Source of the DNA: Clostridia bacterium
GTDB taxonomy: Bacteria > Bacillota_A > Clostridia > Christensenellales > UBA1750
DNA: 26,210 nucleotides
Direction of reading: 5' to 3'
Assembly: GCA_017413675.1 (NCBI GenBank)
Contig: JAFPSR010000023.1
Span: 1-26,210 of the forward strand
Numbering within the stretch: the stretch's first letter is position 1; every line of letters starts with the position of its first letter. Below are positions 1 through 8,666 of this stretch, one piece after another. The notes under the pieces are model-generated. The model had not been told where the DNA came from. It searched no databases and worked only from the letters and a program-made list of their open reading frames with translations. The translations under genes and the position numbers were made by a program.

Positions 1-28
1 AGGATGATGAAGCTCTTGGCCATACGTG

Positions 29-811
29 TTACAAGACCAGATTGACCGTAGAGACTGAAGAGTCCGGAAAGAATGACATTGATATCTGCTTATGGAAACA
101 GAAATAAATATAATCCCGCAGTTCTCCGGAAAAGCCGGGCTTAAAGATGGCAGGCTCTCCGGATACGTGCAGCTCGTTCACCTGTCTGCGCAGTTCGTTG
201 ACCTTCTCCAGGTCCCCGTCCTGTGCCAGACGTACATGGACCGGGGGGAGGGCCGGTTTTTCCTCTTTGGGCTGAAGATCGGATTTCAGGATGGCATAAC
301 AGACTTCGTCAACAATCCCCTGGTTGTTCAGGCCGGCCCGGCGGCGGATCCCTTCCTGCAGCATGCCGGCTTTGCGCATAACGCGCCCGGATTTGGGATT
401 GTTCCGGTCATGGCGCGCGATAATTCGTTCGAAGCCTTCCGAAGCAAACAGGAAATCGATGACGGCGCGGAGTGCTTCCGGCATAATGCCCTGCCCCCAG
501 AAGGCGCGGCTCAGGCAATAGCCGATTTCGGCTTCCCGGATATATTCATTCTGGTGCACAACCGAGATATCCCCGATCACGTGCCCGGTTTTCTCCCACT
601 CAATTGCCCAGTGGTAGTAGTGATCCTCCGGATAATGGGCAATCCAGTCCGTAAGGACGGCCAGGGTAACCTTTTCATCGGGATGGGGCGGCCAGGTCAG
701 GAAACGGGTGACTTCGGGATCGTTTGCCCAGCCGGTATACATATCATGGGCGTCTTCCCTGCGGTAGGGGCGCAGAAGAAGCCTGTGGGTCCGGATTATC
801 TGTGTTCCCAA
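29..811 (-). CDS. GNAT family N-acetyltransferase with a truncated second GNAT domain
   Basis: Residues about 1-175 form a RimJ/RimL-type GNAT domain: an N-terminal strand THRLLLRPYRREDA, then an acetyl-CoA loop in FWGQGIMPEALRAVIDFLF, then NPKSGRVMRKAGM. Such proteins move acetyl from acetyl-CoA to an amine; the substrate cannot be told. After a charged/proline linker a second GNAT domain begins (VHVRLAQDGDLEKVNELRRQ, then FKPGFSGELRDYIYF) but stops after about 45 residues and runs into an unrelated tail of about 20 residues, so the gene looks broken at its 3' end near position 105. I chose the TTG at 811 because GGAGGG lies 7 nt upstream of it; an in-frame TTG at 826 has no ribosome site. 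It overlaps the end of the upstream carboxypeptidase gene by 16 nt, so the two are probably cotranscribed. Confidence 0.75.
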   Translation of the reverse strand: MGTQIIRTHRLLLRPYRREDAHDMYTGWANDPEVTRFLTWPPHPDEKVTLAVLTDWIAHYPEDHYYHWAIEWEKTGHVIGDISVVHQNEYIREAEIGYCLSRAFWGQGIMPEALRAVIDFLFASEGFERIIARHDRNNPKSGRVMRKAGMLQEGIRRRAGLNNQGIVDEVCYAILKSDLQPKEEKPALPPVHVRLAQDGDLEKVNELRRQVNELHVSGEPAIFKPGFSGELRDYIYFCFHKQISMSFFPDSSVSTVNLVL

Positions 812-1644
812 GCGCTTTCCCTCCAATCTGATTCATTGTAGATATTATGCGGAGTCACCCCGGCAGTGTCAACCGGGAATCCGCGGAACAGACCGTTTTC
901 CACATATTCCTCCAGGGTGATCCCGCGGCGCATGATGTATTCCGCGGCTTCCCTTCCCACATACCGGTAATGCCAGGGTTCATAGACAATCCCTGTGATT
1001 TCGGCCTTGTCCGGCGGATAACGGAGGATAAACCCGTATTTCCAGCAATTGGACGCAAGCCAGCGCTGGACCGGCTGGCTTTCCATACCCGAGATGATAT
1101 TCTGGTTTTCGATGTCCGTGATATCGACGGAAAGTCCCAGCTCATGTTCGCTGAACCCCGGAAGGGCCACCGACTGTTTCGTTTTTTCCCGGGCTTCCTC
1201 TGCGGACAGGCCTTCCCGGATATAGCGCGAAACCTGGCGGGCAAAGATTTCCTCCTGCCTGCGATATGTCCGGAAAGAAGAGCAGATGACAGGGGCATAT
1301 CCGGCTGCTCGGCAGTCATCCATCATCTGCTGCAATTCCGGATAGCAGCGCTCATCTACTGCCTGGTTGCCCCGCAGGGCAACGGTCCGGATCCCGGAGA
1401 CCGCTTCCGGGTCCACCGGATGATCCCGGTTGACCAGAACCAGGTTCCAGGGAACAGGGGCCGCCGTTGGATCCGGTGTGCGGGCCGGGGAGGCTGCTGT
1501 GGAAGGCAGGGGAGAAGCAGAAGGCGGGACTGGCGCGGCGGCGGAAGGCTTTGGATGGCACTGCCTTACCGCTGCAAACAGAATCAGGAAAAGGAAAGCC
1601 GTCAGCAGAAGAAACCGGCTCAGTTTTTTCGGATTGACCCGCAT
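796..1644 (-). CDS. VanY-type (M15B) D-alanyl-D-alanine carboxypeptidase, membrane anchored
   Basis: The 282-residue product has a basic N-terminus and one hydrophobic segment (about residues 10-27), then a Pro/Ala/Ser/Thr-rich linker (about 31-66) typical of a spacer across the wall, then a peptidase M15 domain. Motifs seen: SSFRTYRRQ at 122-130, SEHELGLSVDI at 165-175 (zinc ligands H167 and D174), and EPWHYRYVG from 222 (catalytic E222, third zinc ligand H225). The family trims the terminal D-alanine from peptidoglycan stem peptides outside the membrane. GGAGGA lies 9 nt before the ATG. Nothing nearby (no vanRS or other van genes) points to glycopeptide resistance, so housekeeping wall remodelling is the better reading. 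Cysteine 29, just after the hydrophobic segment, is not in a clear lipobox, so I favour a signal anchor over a lipoprotein. Confidence 0.88.
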   Translation of the reverse strand: MRVNPKKLSRFLLLTAFLFLILFAAVRQCHPKPSAAAPVPPSASPLPSTAASPARTPDPTAAPVPWNLVLVNRDHPVDPEAVSGIRTVALRGNQAVDERCYPELQQMMDDCRAAGYAPVICSSFRTYRRQEEIFARQVSRYIREGLSAEEAREKTKQSVALPGFSEHELGLSVDITDIENQNIISGMESQPVQRWLASNCWKYGFILRYPPDKAEITGIVYEPWHYRYVGREAAEYIMRRGITLEEYVENGLFRGFPVDTAGVTPHNIYNESDWRESAWEHR

Positions 1645-1674
1645 CGCATTTTTCCTCCGTTCGTATTCCTGTGA

Positions 1675-1699
1675 GATCAGAATACAGGGGGATCTGATC
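1675..1699. promoter_or_regulatory. Inverted repeat in the vanY/ctsR divergent gap
   Basis: GATCAGA (1675-1681) and TCTGATC (1693-1699) form a perfect 7-bp inverted repeat with an 11-nt spacer, just upstream of the carboxypeptidase gene. A TATTCT-like -10 for the minus strand lies between the arms. It may be an operator or only a chance hairpin; no regulator is implied by the sequence. Confidence 0.25.
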
Positions 1700-1819
1700 G
1701 GATCCGTATCGGAAACGCATCAACTTTGCATCGGATTGCCAAAGGGAGAACGCAGGTCGGGAAACAGCGCGGATTTCCGGATGGAAATGTTAAGAAATTA
1801 TGAATTTCACAGAAAGGGC

Positions 1820-1847
1820 TTGCCACCCGTCCGGGATGTGCTATACT
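1820..1847 (+). promoter_or_regulatory. Sigma-A promoter of the ctsR operon
   Basis: TTGCCA (1820-1825), a 16-nt spacer and TATACT (1842-1847) give a good vegetative promoter. Transcription would start inside the CtsR boxes that follow directly, so a bound repressor would block initiation. Confidence 0.75.
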
Positions 1848-1853
1848 AATGAA

Positions 1854-1886
1854 GGTCAAAGAAAGCCAAAGACAGAGAAAGTCAAA
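1854..1886 (+). promoter_or_regulatory. CtsR operator (heptad direct repeats)
   Basis: The CtsR box is a direct repeat of A/GGTCAAA with a 3-nt spacer. Here GGTCAAA (1854-1860), GAA, AGCCAAA (1864-1870) fits with one mismatch. A weaker heptad AGAGAAA follows at 1874-1880 in the same 10-nt period, and a perfect AGTCAAA lies at 1880-1886. The boxes cover the expected transcription start, which matches the known autoregulation of this heat-shock operon. Confidence 0.85.
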
Positions 1887-1917
1887 CGACGGACCACACA
1901 GAAAGGAGGCGGGGAGA

Positions 1918-2388
1918 ATGGCACTTGCGGATTCCATAGAACAGTTTATATTGGATCTGCTTTCCCATCAGGACAAGGAAGTGGAACTGCAGCGGAACGA
2001 ACTGGCGGCATACTTCAAGTGTGCGCCTTCCCAGATCAATTATGTATTGTCTACCCGCTTTTCTCCGGACCACGGATATCTGATTGAAAGCCGGAGGGGC
2101 GGAGGAGGCTATGTCCGGATTATCCGGGTAACGCTGCCCCGGAGCGGGAAGGAAACCCTGGCGGATTTCATCGGCGGGATCGGGGATGAGATTACCCAGC
2201 GGGATACCAACCAGATGCTGGAAAAACTGATGAACGCAAAAGTGATTACCCCGGAACAGGCGCTGCTGATCCATGCGGCAACGGATGCCAGGACACTGGC
2301 GCTTCCGATCAACCTGAAGGATCACCTGCGGGCGAACATATTAAGAAACATGCTGCTGATTCTCTACAACCGGAAGGAGGCTGTATGA
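1918..2388 (+). CDS. ctsR: CtsR, transcriptional repressor of class III heat-shock genes
   Basis: The 156-residue protein matches CtsR in length and layout: an N-terminal winged helix (ALADSIEQFILDLL, then ELAAYFKCAPSQINYVLSTR), the glycine-rich beta wing ESRRGGGGYVRI that reads the operator and senses heat, and a helical C-terminal dimer domain. AGGAGG lies before the ATG at 1918; an earlier in-frame ATG at 1849 falls inside the operator and is rejected. The stop overlaps the start of mcsA. In the family, CtsR represses clpC, clpP and its own operon until heat or McsB activity releases it, and the heptad boxes just upstream support this here. Confidence 0.95.
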   Translation: MALADSIEQFILDLLSHQDKEVELQRNELAAYFKCAPSQINYVLSTRFSPDHGYLIESRRGGGGYVRIIRVTLPRSGKETLADFIGGIGDEITQRDTNQMLEKLMNAKVITPEQALLIHAATDARTLALPINLKDHLRANILRNMLLILYNRKEAV

Positions 2389-2861
2389 TGCTTTGTGATG
2401 AATGCGGTGTAAACCAGGCGACGATATCGGTAACGACCATTATCAACGGGAAGAAAACCCACAGGAACCTGTGCAGTGCCTGTATGAAGAAAACCCAGCA
2501 GGAATTCTCCCATGACTTTTCCCTGGCCGGGCTTCTCGGCGGGGTGACGGATTACGAAGGAGAGGTCAAGCGCTGTTCCCGCTGCGGAATGGATTACAGG
2601 ACATTCAAAAAGACTGGTCTCCTGGGCTGCGCGCAGTGCTATGAAGATTTTGCGCCGCAGCTGGAACCCATGCTGAAACGGATTCACGGTACCGCCAAAC
2701 ATGCGGGAAAAGTACCGACGAGGGATCCGAAAGCGGTAGAGATGGATCAGCTGGAAGAGTTGAAGAGACAGCTGAATGAAGCGATCAGGGAAGAAAAATA
2801 TGAGAAGGCCGCGCTCCTGCGGGACCAGATCCGCGGCATGCAGAAGGAGGAGTCCAAATGA
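2388..2861 (+). CDS. mcsA: McsA, zinc-finger activator of the McsB arginine kinase
   Basis: About 157 residues. Two zinc-binding cysteine pairs at the N-terminus (CDEC with CSAC, then CSRC with CAQC) are followed by a C-terminal UVR-type helical hairpin (LEELKRQLNEAIREEKYEKA), the classic McsA layout. McsA binds and activates McsB and tunes CtsR and ClpC. Two adjacent ATG codons exist at 2385 and 2388; AAGGAGG ends at 2380, giving a 7-nt spacer to 2388 and only 4 to 2385, so I prefer 2388. Either choice is coupled to the ctsR stop, and the mcsA end overlaps the mcsB start by 4 nt (ATGA), so all three genes are translationally coupled. Confidence 0.93.
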   Translation: MLCDECGVNQATISVTTIINGKKTHRNLCSACMKKTQQEFSHDFSLAGLLGGVTDYEGEVKRCSRCGMDYRTFKKTGLLGCAQCYEDFAPQLEPMLKRIHGTAKHAGKVPTRDPKAVEMDQLEELKRQLNEAIREEKYEKAALLRDQIRGMQKEESK

Positions 2862-3862
2862 CGGAAGTAGCACTGCCGACCAGCGTGATTTCAACCCGGA
2901 TCCGCCTGGCACGCAATTATGCGGATCTGCCGTTCCCGAACCGGATGAACGACGTACAGGCCTCCGAAAGCATCCGCCGCACCATGGAAGCGGTGGGAAA
3001 GACCTCCTTCGGCAAGGAAATGTCCCTGCGCCGGATGGCGGACATCGGGGATCTGGAACGCCGCACCCTGGTGGAGAGGCACCTGATCAGCAATGAACTG
3101 GCCAATAATGCGGACAGTGCCGTGATGATGAATGCCGGACAGACGGTCTCGGTCATGATCAATGAAGAGGACCATCTCCGGATCCAGGCAATCCTGCCGG
3201 GACTGAAACTGAAGGAAGCCATGCGCGAAGCCGAAATGGTGGACAATGCGGTGGCGGCGACGGAAAAGATTGCATTCCATGAACAGCTGGGATATCTGAC
3301 GGCCTGCCCGACCAATACGGGGACCGGGCTCCGGGCCAGTGTGATGCTGCATCTGCCGGCCATTACGATGGCGGGACAGGCGGATGCCATCAGTGCTGCC
3401 ATGAGCCGTCTGGGGCTGACTGTCCGCGGTTTCTACGGGGAAGGCACCCAGGCCCTCGGCAACCTGTACCAGCTTTCCAACCAGGTGACCCTGGGTAAGA
3501 AAGAAGAGGATATCCTCTCATTCCTGGATTCCGCGGCGCACGAAGTGGTTGCGCGGGAAAGTGAAATGCGTGACAACCTCCTGTCCGGGGACCGGATTTC
3601 GCTGGAGGACCGCCTGATGCGTTCCTACGGGACGCTGCTGTATGCGCGGCGGCTGTCCACCCGGGAATTCATGGACCTGTCATCGGATGTACTGCTGGCC
3701 ATTGACCTGGGCTTTATCCAGGACCTGGATGCGGATAAACTGCATGTGCTCAGGACGAATGTCCAGCCGGCCATGCTGACGCTGCATGCCGGGCATACCA
3801 TGAACAGTGAGGAAAGGGATACCATGAGAGCGGATTTTGTCCGGCAGGTTCTGCACGGGTGA
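2858..3862 (+). CDS. mcsB: McsB, protein arginine kinase
   Basis: The 334-residue protein has the phosphagen-kinase-like fold: STRIRLARNYADLPFP near the N-terminus, NEEDHLRIQ in the middle, and LTACPTNTGTGLRASVML with the active-site cysteine loop. McsB phosphorylates arginines on misfolded proteins and marks them for the ClpC-ClpP protease; it also inactivates CtsR. The RDTMRA segment at residues 320-325 matches the RDxxRA pocket that binds phosphoarginine and gives allosteric activation, so that control is probably kept. It is somewhat shorter than the Bacillus protein (about 363) but no core motif is missing. It starts inside the mcsA stop and is followed by clpC after 33 nt. Confidence 0.95.
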   Translation: MTEVALPTSVISTRIRLARNYADLPFPNRMNDVQASESIRRTMEAVGKTSFGKEMSLRRMADIGDLERRTLVERHLISNELANNADSAVMMNAGQTVSVMINEEDHLRIQAILPGLKLKEAMREAEMVDNAVAATEKIAFHEQLGYLTACPTNTGTGLRASVMLHLPAITMAGQADAISAAMSRLGLTVRGFYGEGTQALGNLYQLSNQVTLGKKEEDILSFLDSAAHEVVARESEMRDNLLSGDRISLEDRLMRSYGTLLYARRLSTREFMDLSSDVLLAIDLGFIQDLDADKLHVLRTNVQPAMLTLHAGHTMNSEERDTMRADFVRQVLHG

Positions 3863-3895
3863 GTCCGATTCAGATAGAAGGAGAAGTGATGATTT

Positions 3896-6358
3896 ATGGC
3901 AGCTTATTATATTAAATTTACCCAGGCTGCACAGCAGGCCCTGATGGCTGCGCAGGAAGAAGCACGCAGAATGGGGCACAACTACGTCGGAACCGAGCAT
4001 ATCCTGCTGGGCGTCCTGAGCAAGGGCGGGAAAACCGTTTCCCAGGCGCTCGGGGATATCCGGGTCGACGAAATCCGTGATGCTATCAAGAATCTGGTCG
4101 GGGAAGGGGATTTCACCTTTACGGAATCCTTCGATTATACGCCCCGGTCCAAGAAAGTACTGGAACTCAGCCTGATGGAATCCCGGCAGCTGCAGCACAA
4201 TTATGTCGGCGTGGAACATATCCTGCTGGCGCTGATCCGGGAGACCGACGGCATTGCGGCAAGGCTTCTGCAGGAGAAGGGCATAGACCTGCGGAACGCC
4301 CGGGAGACCCTGCTTTCCATGATGACCAATAACGCACAGGCTGCGGGCGGGGCGCCTGCCGGCCAGGGAGAAAGCGGGGAAACCCCCATCCTGGACCAGT
4401 TCGGCAGGGATCTGACCGAAGCGGCGAAGAACGGGGAGCTGGACCCGGTAATCGGCCGGGCTACGGAGATTGAGAGGATCATCCAGATCCTGTCCCGCCG
4501 CACCAAGAACAACCCAGTCCTGATCGGGGAGCCCGGTGTAGGTAAAACCGCAGTGGTGGAAGGCCTTGCCCAGCGAATTGTCCAGGGGTCCATCCCCGAA
4601 CTTCTGAAGGGCAAGCGCGTGGTAGCCCTGGACCTTGCCGGCATGCTGGCCGGTGCCAAGTACCGGGGTGAATTCGAAGAGCGCCTGAAGAATGCCATGG
4701 ATGAACTGATCAAGTCCAAACAGGTGATCCTGTTCATCGACGAGATCCATACCATCATCGGTGCCGGTGCCTCCGAAGGCGCAATTGACGCCGCGAATAT
4801 CCTTAAGCCTGCTCTGGCCCGCGGAGAGATCCAGTGCATCGGTGCCACCACCCTGGATGAGTACCGGAAGCATTTTGAAAAGGATGCTGCGCTGGAGCGC
4901 CGTTTCCAGCCGGTGAACGTCGGGGAGCCGACCAAGGCCGAAACCGTGGAAATTATCAAGGGTCTGCGCGACAAATATGAAGCACACCATAAGGTCAGGA
5001 TTACCGATGCGGCCATCGAAGCCGCCGTCAACCTGTCCGACCGGTATATCACTGACCGGTTCCTGCCGGATAAGGCCATCGACCTGATCGATGAAGCCGG
5101 ATCCCGTGTGCGGATCGCTAAACTGACTGCCCCGTTTGATGTGAAGGAACTGGAAGACCAGCTCGCTGCCCTCAAGCAGGAGAAGGAAGAAGCGATTGCC
5201 CAGCAGAACTTTGAAAAGGCAGCCTCTGTCCGTGATGAGGAAAACCAGATCAAGAGCAAGATCGAGGAAAGCCGCAAAGCCTGGGAGGAAAAGGTCAACG
5301 CCAAGGACGGCGAAGTCGGCGAAGAGGAGATCGCGACCATTGTATCGCAGTGGACCAATATCCCGGTTTCCAAGATGACGGAAGATGAATCCAACAGGCT
5401 TCTGCATCTGGAAGACATCCTGCACCAGCGCGTGATCGGCCAGGACGAAGCGGTCAAGGCCATTTCCCGGGCTGTACGCCGTGCCCGTGCCGGCCTGAAA
5501 GATCCGGCCCGCCCGATCGGAAGCTTTATCTTCCTTGGACCGACCGGTGTCGGCAAGACCGAACTGTGCAAGGCGCTGGGAGAAGCCCTGTTCGGGGATG
5601 AAGACAGCGTAATCCGGATTGATATGTCCGAGTACATGGAAAAATTCTCCGTCTCCAGAATGATCGGATCGCCTCCGGGCTATGTAGGGTACGACGAGGG
5701 CGGCCAATTGACCGATAAAGTCCGCACCAAGCCCTACAGCGTCATCCTGTTTGACGAGATCGAAAAGGCACACCCCGATGTGTTCAATATTCTGCTGCAG
5801 ATCATGGAAGACGGGCGTTTGACGGACGGCAAGGGCCGTACGGTTGACTTCCGCAATACCGTGATCGTCATGACCTCCAATGTCGGCGCCCATACCATCC
5901 GCAAACAGCGTACCCTGGGATTTGCCAATGAGGGCAATGAAACCGAGGAAGCGTATGAAAAGATGAAGGACAACGTCATGGAGGAGCTGCGCAGGACCTT
6001 CCGTCCGGAATTCCTGAACCGTGTGGACGAACTCATTGTCTTCCATGCACTGGAAGAGGAAGACATCCGCAAGATCGCGGTCCTCATGTTCAATGCTGTT
6101 GCGAAACGTCTGGAAGAAAGGAATGTGCATCTGCATGCGGATGACAGCGCGATCGCGCTGCTGTCCAAGGCGGGATTTGATCCGGAATACGGCGCCCGTC
6201 CGCTGCGCCGGGCGATTCAGAGGATGGTGGAGGATTCCCTGTCTGAAGAACTGCTCAGCGGCAGATTTAAACTGGGAGACCACATCGTGGCTTATGACCA
6301 GGATGGGAAACTGAGTTTCCGTCCGGAGGAAAAGGCTGCGGTACCGTCCGCAAACTGA
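3896..6358 (+). CDS. clpC: ClpC, AAA+ unfoldase of the Clp protease
   Basis: The 820-residue protein has every ClpC part: two N-terminal Clp_N repeats (about 1-145) that dock adaptors and phosphoarginine, the D1 ATPase with Walker A GEPGVGKT at 211-218 and Walker B LFIDEIH, a middle domain with a UVR-like segment ([14 protein letters not shown]), the D2 ATPase with Walker A GPTGVGKT at 548-555, [14 protein letters not shown] and Walker [13 protein letters not shown], and a D2 small domain. It unfolds substrates, including McsB-marked ones, and feeds them to ClpP (not in this window). AGGAG lies 12 nt before the ATG. It is the last gene of the ctsR operon and ends before a bidirectional terminator. 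Confidence 0.97.
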   Translation: MAAYYIKFTQAAQQALMAAQEEARRMGHNYVGTEHILLGVLSKGGKTVSQALGDIRVDEIRDAIKNLVGEGDFTFTESFDYTPRSKKVLELSLMESRQLQHNYVGVEHILLALIRETDGIAARLLQEKGIDLRNARETLLSMMTNNAQAAGGAPAGQGESGETPILDQFGRDLTEAAKNGELDPVIGRATEIERIIQILSRRTKNNPVLIGEPGVGKTAVVEGLAQRIVQGSIPELLKGKRVVALDLAGMLAGAKYRGEFEERLKNAMDELIKSKQVILFIDEIHTIIGAGASEGAIDAANILKPALARGEIQCIGATTLDEYRKHFEKDAALERRFQPVNVGEPTKAETVEIIKGLRDKYEAHHKVRITDAAIEAAVNLSDRYITDRFLPDKAIDLIDEAGSRVRIAKLTAPFDVKELEDQLAALKQEKEEAIAQQNFEKAASVRDEENQIKSKIEESRKAWEEKVNAKDGEVGEEEIATIVSQWTNIPVSKMTEDESNRLLHLEDILHQRVIGQDEAVKAISRAVRRARAGLKDPARPIGSFIFLGPTGVGKTELCKALGEALFGDEDSVIRIDMSEYMEKFSVSRMIGSPPGYVGYDEGGQLTDKVRTKPYSVILFDEIEKAHPDVFNILLQIMEDGRLTDGKGRTVDFRNTVIVMTSNVGAHTIRKQRTLGFANEGNETEEAYEKMKDNVMEELRRTFRPEFLNRVDELIVFHALEEEDIRKIAVLMFNAVAKRLEERNVHLHADDSAIALLSKAGFDPEYGARPLRRAIQRMVEDSLSEELLSGRFKLGDHIVAYDQDGKLSFRPEEKAAVPSAN

Positions 6359-6421
6359 CCGGAGATCCCCGCAGAGGAACCGCCTCCGGATCCCGGGGGC
6401 AGATCATAAGTGCATAAACAA

Positions 6422-6451
6422 GGAGCAGTATCCGTAACAGGATACTGCTCC
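6422..6451. terminator. Bidirectional terminator between clpC and the metal permease
   Basis: GGAGCAGTATCC and GGATACTGCTCC make a perfect 12-bp stem around a 6-nt loop. It is flanked by GATTGTTGTTT on the plus side and by CTTGTTTATG on the minus side. It sits between two convergent genes and can serve both. Confidence 0.8.
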
Positions 6452-6506
6452 GATTGTTGTTTGGGGATGTTCTGCAGGTACGTATAGAGGAAAAGCTGCA
6501 GTAAGA

Positions 6507-7352
6507 TTATGCCAGACGGCCGCGGAAAACCAGTTCGGTGAGCCAGCAGAGCAGGAACGCTGCCGCATCCACGCCGACGATAGTGGCGCCGACCGGGGTG
6601 CCGGCCAGAATGGCGGTAATCAGTCCGATAAAAGCACAGACAACGGAAAGAACCGCGGAGAAAACAGTGACTTTCCGGAAACTCCGGAAAAGGCGCATGG
6701 CCGACAATGCCGGGAAGATGACCAGGGCAGAGATCAGCAGGGAACCGACCAGGTTCATGGCCAGTACAATGATCACCGCGATGATAATGGCGATCAGCAG
6801 GTTGTACACCCCGGTATTGGTCCCGGTAGCACGGGCAAAGTCCTCATCAAACGTAACGGCAAAAATCCGATTGTAGAACAGGATAAACAGGACAACCACC
6901 ACGACAGAAAGTACGGCACAAAGCCAGACTTCCTGTTTGGTCAGGGTCAGAATGGAAGTGGAGCCGAACAGGGTGCTGCACACATCTCCGGCCAGATTGG
7001 TGGAGGTGGAGAACAGATTCATCAGCAGGTATCCCAGTGCCAGGGCTGTAACGGAAATCATGGCGATGGCTGCATCCCCCTTGATGCGGGTGTTCTGCCC
7101 GGTACGGAGCAGCAGGATGGCGCTTAAGATGGTAACCGGGAGGACCAGCAGCATTTCGTCCGTCAGGTTCATGACCGTGGCGATCGCGATGCCTCCGAAA
7201 GCTACGTGGGAAAGCCCGTCCCCGATAAAGGAGAAGCGCTTAAGGACGAGGGTGACTCCGAGAAGGGAAGAGCACAGGGCAATCAGGATGCCCACAATCA
7301 GGGCATAGCGGACAAAAGAATACTGCAGATACAGTTGCAGTTCCTGGATCAT
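6507..7352 (-). CDS. ABC-3 family metal ABC transporter permease (Zn/Mn/Fe type)
   Basis: The 281-residue protein is almost wholly hydrophobic, with about 8-9 membrane spans, and carries ABC-3 (ZnuB/TroC/MntB) family signatures: FSFIGDGLSHVAFGGIA near the N-terminus, and in the C-terminal half NLVGSLLISALVIFPALSAM and GTPVGATIVGVDAAAF. It would form the channel for zinc, manganese or iron import. I chose the ATG at 7352, which has GGAGGG 6 nt upstream; an in-frame ATG at 7370 lacks a ribosome site. The partner ATPase and solute-binding genes, usually adjacent, are absent here. A consensus promoter and a Fur-type box lie directly upstream, so it appears to be a single-gene unit controlled by metal. 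Confidence 0.88.
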   Translation of the reverse strand: MIQELQLYLQYSFVRYALIVGILIALCSSLLGVTLVLKRFSFIGDGLSHVAFGGIAIATVMNLTDEMLLVLPVTILSAILLLRTGQNTRIKGDAAIAMISVTALALGYLLMNLFSTSTNLAGDVCSTLFGSTSILTLTKQEVWLCAVLSVVVVVLFILFYNRIFAVTFDEDFARATGTNTGVYNLLIAIIIAVIIVLAMNLVGSLLISALVIFPALSAMRLFRSFRKVTVFSAVLSVVCAFIGLITAILAGTPVGATIVGVDAAAFLLCWLTELVFRGRLA

Positions 7353-7385
7353 GGATTTCCCTCCTTCCATCCGTAAGTCCTACCC

Positions 7386-7414
7386 ATCATACCCGCAGGG
7401 CATCCCCTTGTCAA
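7386..7414 (-). promoter_or_regulatory. Consensus sigma-A promoter of the metal permease gene
   Basis: On the minus strand TTGACA (7414-7409), a 17-nt spacer and TATGAT (7391-7386) give a near-perfect promoter about 35 nt ahead of the permease start. Confidence 0.85.
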
Positions 7415-7420
7415 GAAAAA

Positions 7421-7435
7421 TGAGAATCATTTTCA
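7421..7435. promoter_or_regulatory. Fur-family operator (7-1-7 box)
   Basis: TGAGAATCATTTTCA fits the 7-1-7 inverted repeat TGATAATNATTATCA of Fur-family regulators, with one mismatch between its own arms. It lies just upstream of the -35 of the permease promoter. It resembles Fur more than the Zur (TCGTAAT) or PerR (TTATAAT) versions, though single-base differences cannot settle the metal. Confidence 0.75.
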
Positions 7436-7449
7436 TATTAATTGGAGAA

Positions 7450-7473
7450 GAAAAGCAGCGGAGGACCGCTGCT
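7450..7473 (-). terminator. Intrinsic terminator after tmcAL
   Basis: AGCAGCGG and CCGCTGCT (7454-7473) form an 8-bp stem with a 4-nt loop, followed on the minus strand by TTTTCTTCT. It lies just past the stop of tmcAL. Confidence 0.75.
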
Positions 7474-7481
7474 GGGAAAAC

Positions 7482-8624
7482 CTATTCCCGGTAAAGGACA
7501 GGGGAGGTTACGTAATCCAGGTTCTGCTTCCGAAGGGCCGGGGTGGAGAGCGCCCACAGGTTCTGTGCCCGGATATCGGACTGCAGGTGCGGTGTCATTT
7601 CGGCATCGGCAACCTTGTTGACCAGGGGGAGAAGCGAGCGGTCCTGCAGGGCGCGAAGGAGCGGTGATGCGCTTGTGCGGAAGCCGAGAAGCCGCAAGTG
7701 ATCCGGGCGGGCAAGGGCAAGATCCCCCTCCCGGGTCCGGCCGAGCAGCAGATGGCACAGTGTCCTTTTGATACGGGCCATGGTATATCGTTTTGTCTTG
7801 GCGTTCTGCAGCGCTTCTTCCAGGGTGGTAGATGCGGAAAACGCGCGCAGGATCCGGTTTTCCAGACCTTCCTGGCCGATTTCGGGCAGGCACAGGAGAT
7901 CCTGGGGATCTGCTGTGCGGACCCGGTAGAAGAAGAGAGGGGACAACTGTTCCAGGGAGGCGGGGCCGCCCTGCGTATGGAGCGCTTCCTGCGCGCAAAC
8001 AGGGAACGGCATTGCCTCGTCGGCGGGACGCTTCTCCGCCCAGGCAGTGCGGATTGCCCGGGCGCTGGTAAATTCGGAGATGCCCTCCTTGCCATGACCG
8101 CTGACGCGGGGCAGGACATGGGGCTGGATGCTGCTTTCAGTATCTTCCAGGGCCCGGAGATATTCCATGGCTAGGATATCATTCGGGGTAAGGTCGGCGG
8201 CATGGGCTATGGCTTCCGCAGCCGGGTAGCTTTTCCCTTCGGCAAGGGCATGGAGCAGGACGTCTTCCTGTCTGCTTTCGGAGAGCTTTTTCAGAACAGA
8301 AAGATCGGCCGTTTCGGCGCCGAAGCACAGGTCGGTTACGATGCCGGCTGCCTCAAGGAGGCGGACTGCCCCCGCAGCAAAACGGGAAGCGGAGGACAGG
8401 GCATAGCTGCTGTTCAGTTCCAGTACGGCATCCGCCCCGCCGGCAAGCGCCATCCGGGCACGGGTCCATTTGTCCAGGACAGCCGGTTCCCCGCGCTGGA
8501 CGAAGGCGCCGGACTGCAGAATCAGGAGATAATCACAGCCGATCAGTTCCCGGGCGCGCCGGATCTGCCACAGGTGTCCGTTATGAAACGGGTTATATTC
8601 TGTTATAATTGCCAAAACACGCAT
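7482..8624 (-). CDS. tmcAL: TmcAL-type tRNA(Met) cytidine acetate ligase (YlbM family)
   Basis: The 380-residue protein opens with MRVLAIITEYNPFHNGHLWQ, the hallmark of the YlbM/TmcAL family; HNGH is the nucleotidyl-transfer HxGH motif. Next come the conserved LQSGAFVQRGEPAVLDKW and ALAGGADAVLELN blocks. The Bacillus enzyme makes acetyl-adenylate from acetate and ATP and uses it to build N4-acetylcytidine at position 34 of elongator tRNA(Met). The first good start is the ATG at 8624; AAAGGAGG lies about 14 nt before it, a rather long spacer. An upstream in-frame TTG at 8657 would add 11 residues the family lacks. It is divergent from acetate kinase. Confidence 0.9.
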   Translation of the reverse strand: MRVLAIITEYNPFHNGHLWQIRRARELIGCDYLLILQSGAFVQRGEPAVLDKWTRARMALAGGADAVLELNSSYALSSASRFAAGAVRLLEAAGIVTDLCFGAETADLSVLKKLSESRQEDVLLHALAEGKSYPAAEAIAHAADLTPNDILAMEYLRALEDTESSIQPHVLPRVSGHGKEGISEFTSARAIRTAWAEKRPADEAMPFPVCAQEALHTQGGPASLEQLSPLFFYRVRTADPQDLLCLPEIGQEGLENRILRAFSASTTLEEALQNAKTKRYTMARIKRTLCHLLLGRTREGDLALARPDHLRLLGFRTSASPLLRALQDRSLLPLVNKVADAEMTPHLQSDIRAQNLWALSTPALRKQNLDYVTSPVLYRE

Positions 8625-8666
8625 CCGATTTGCCCGTGCCTCCTTTCCTTTTTCCAAAAACTGGCG

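Noticed and set aside
796..1644. Glycopeptide resistance locus
   Set aside because: Only a VanY-type peptidase is present; no vanH, vanA/B, vanX or vanRS nearby.
3680..6283. 867-codon open frame antisense to clpC
   Set aside because: Shadow of a high-GC coding strand; no family motifs, no ribosome site, and clpC is certain.
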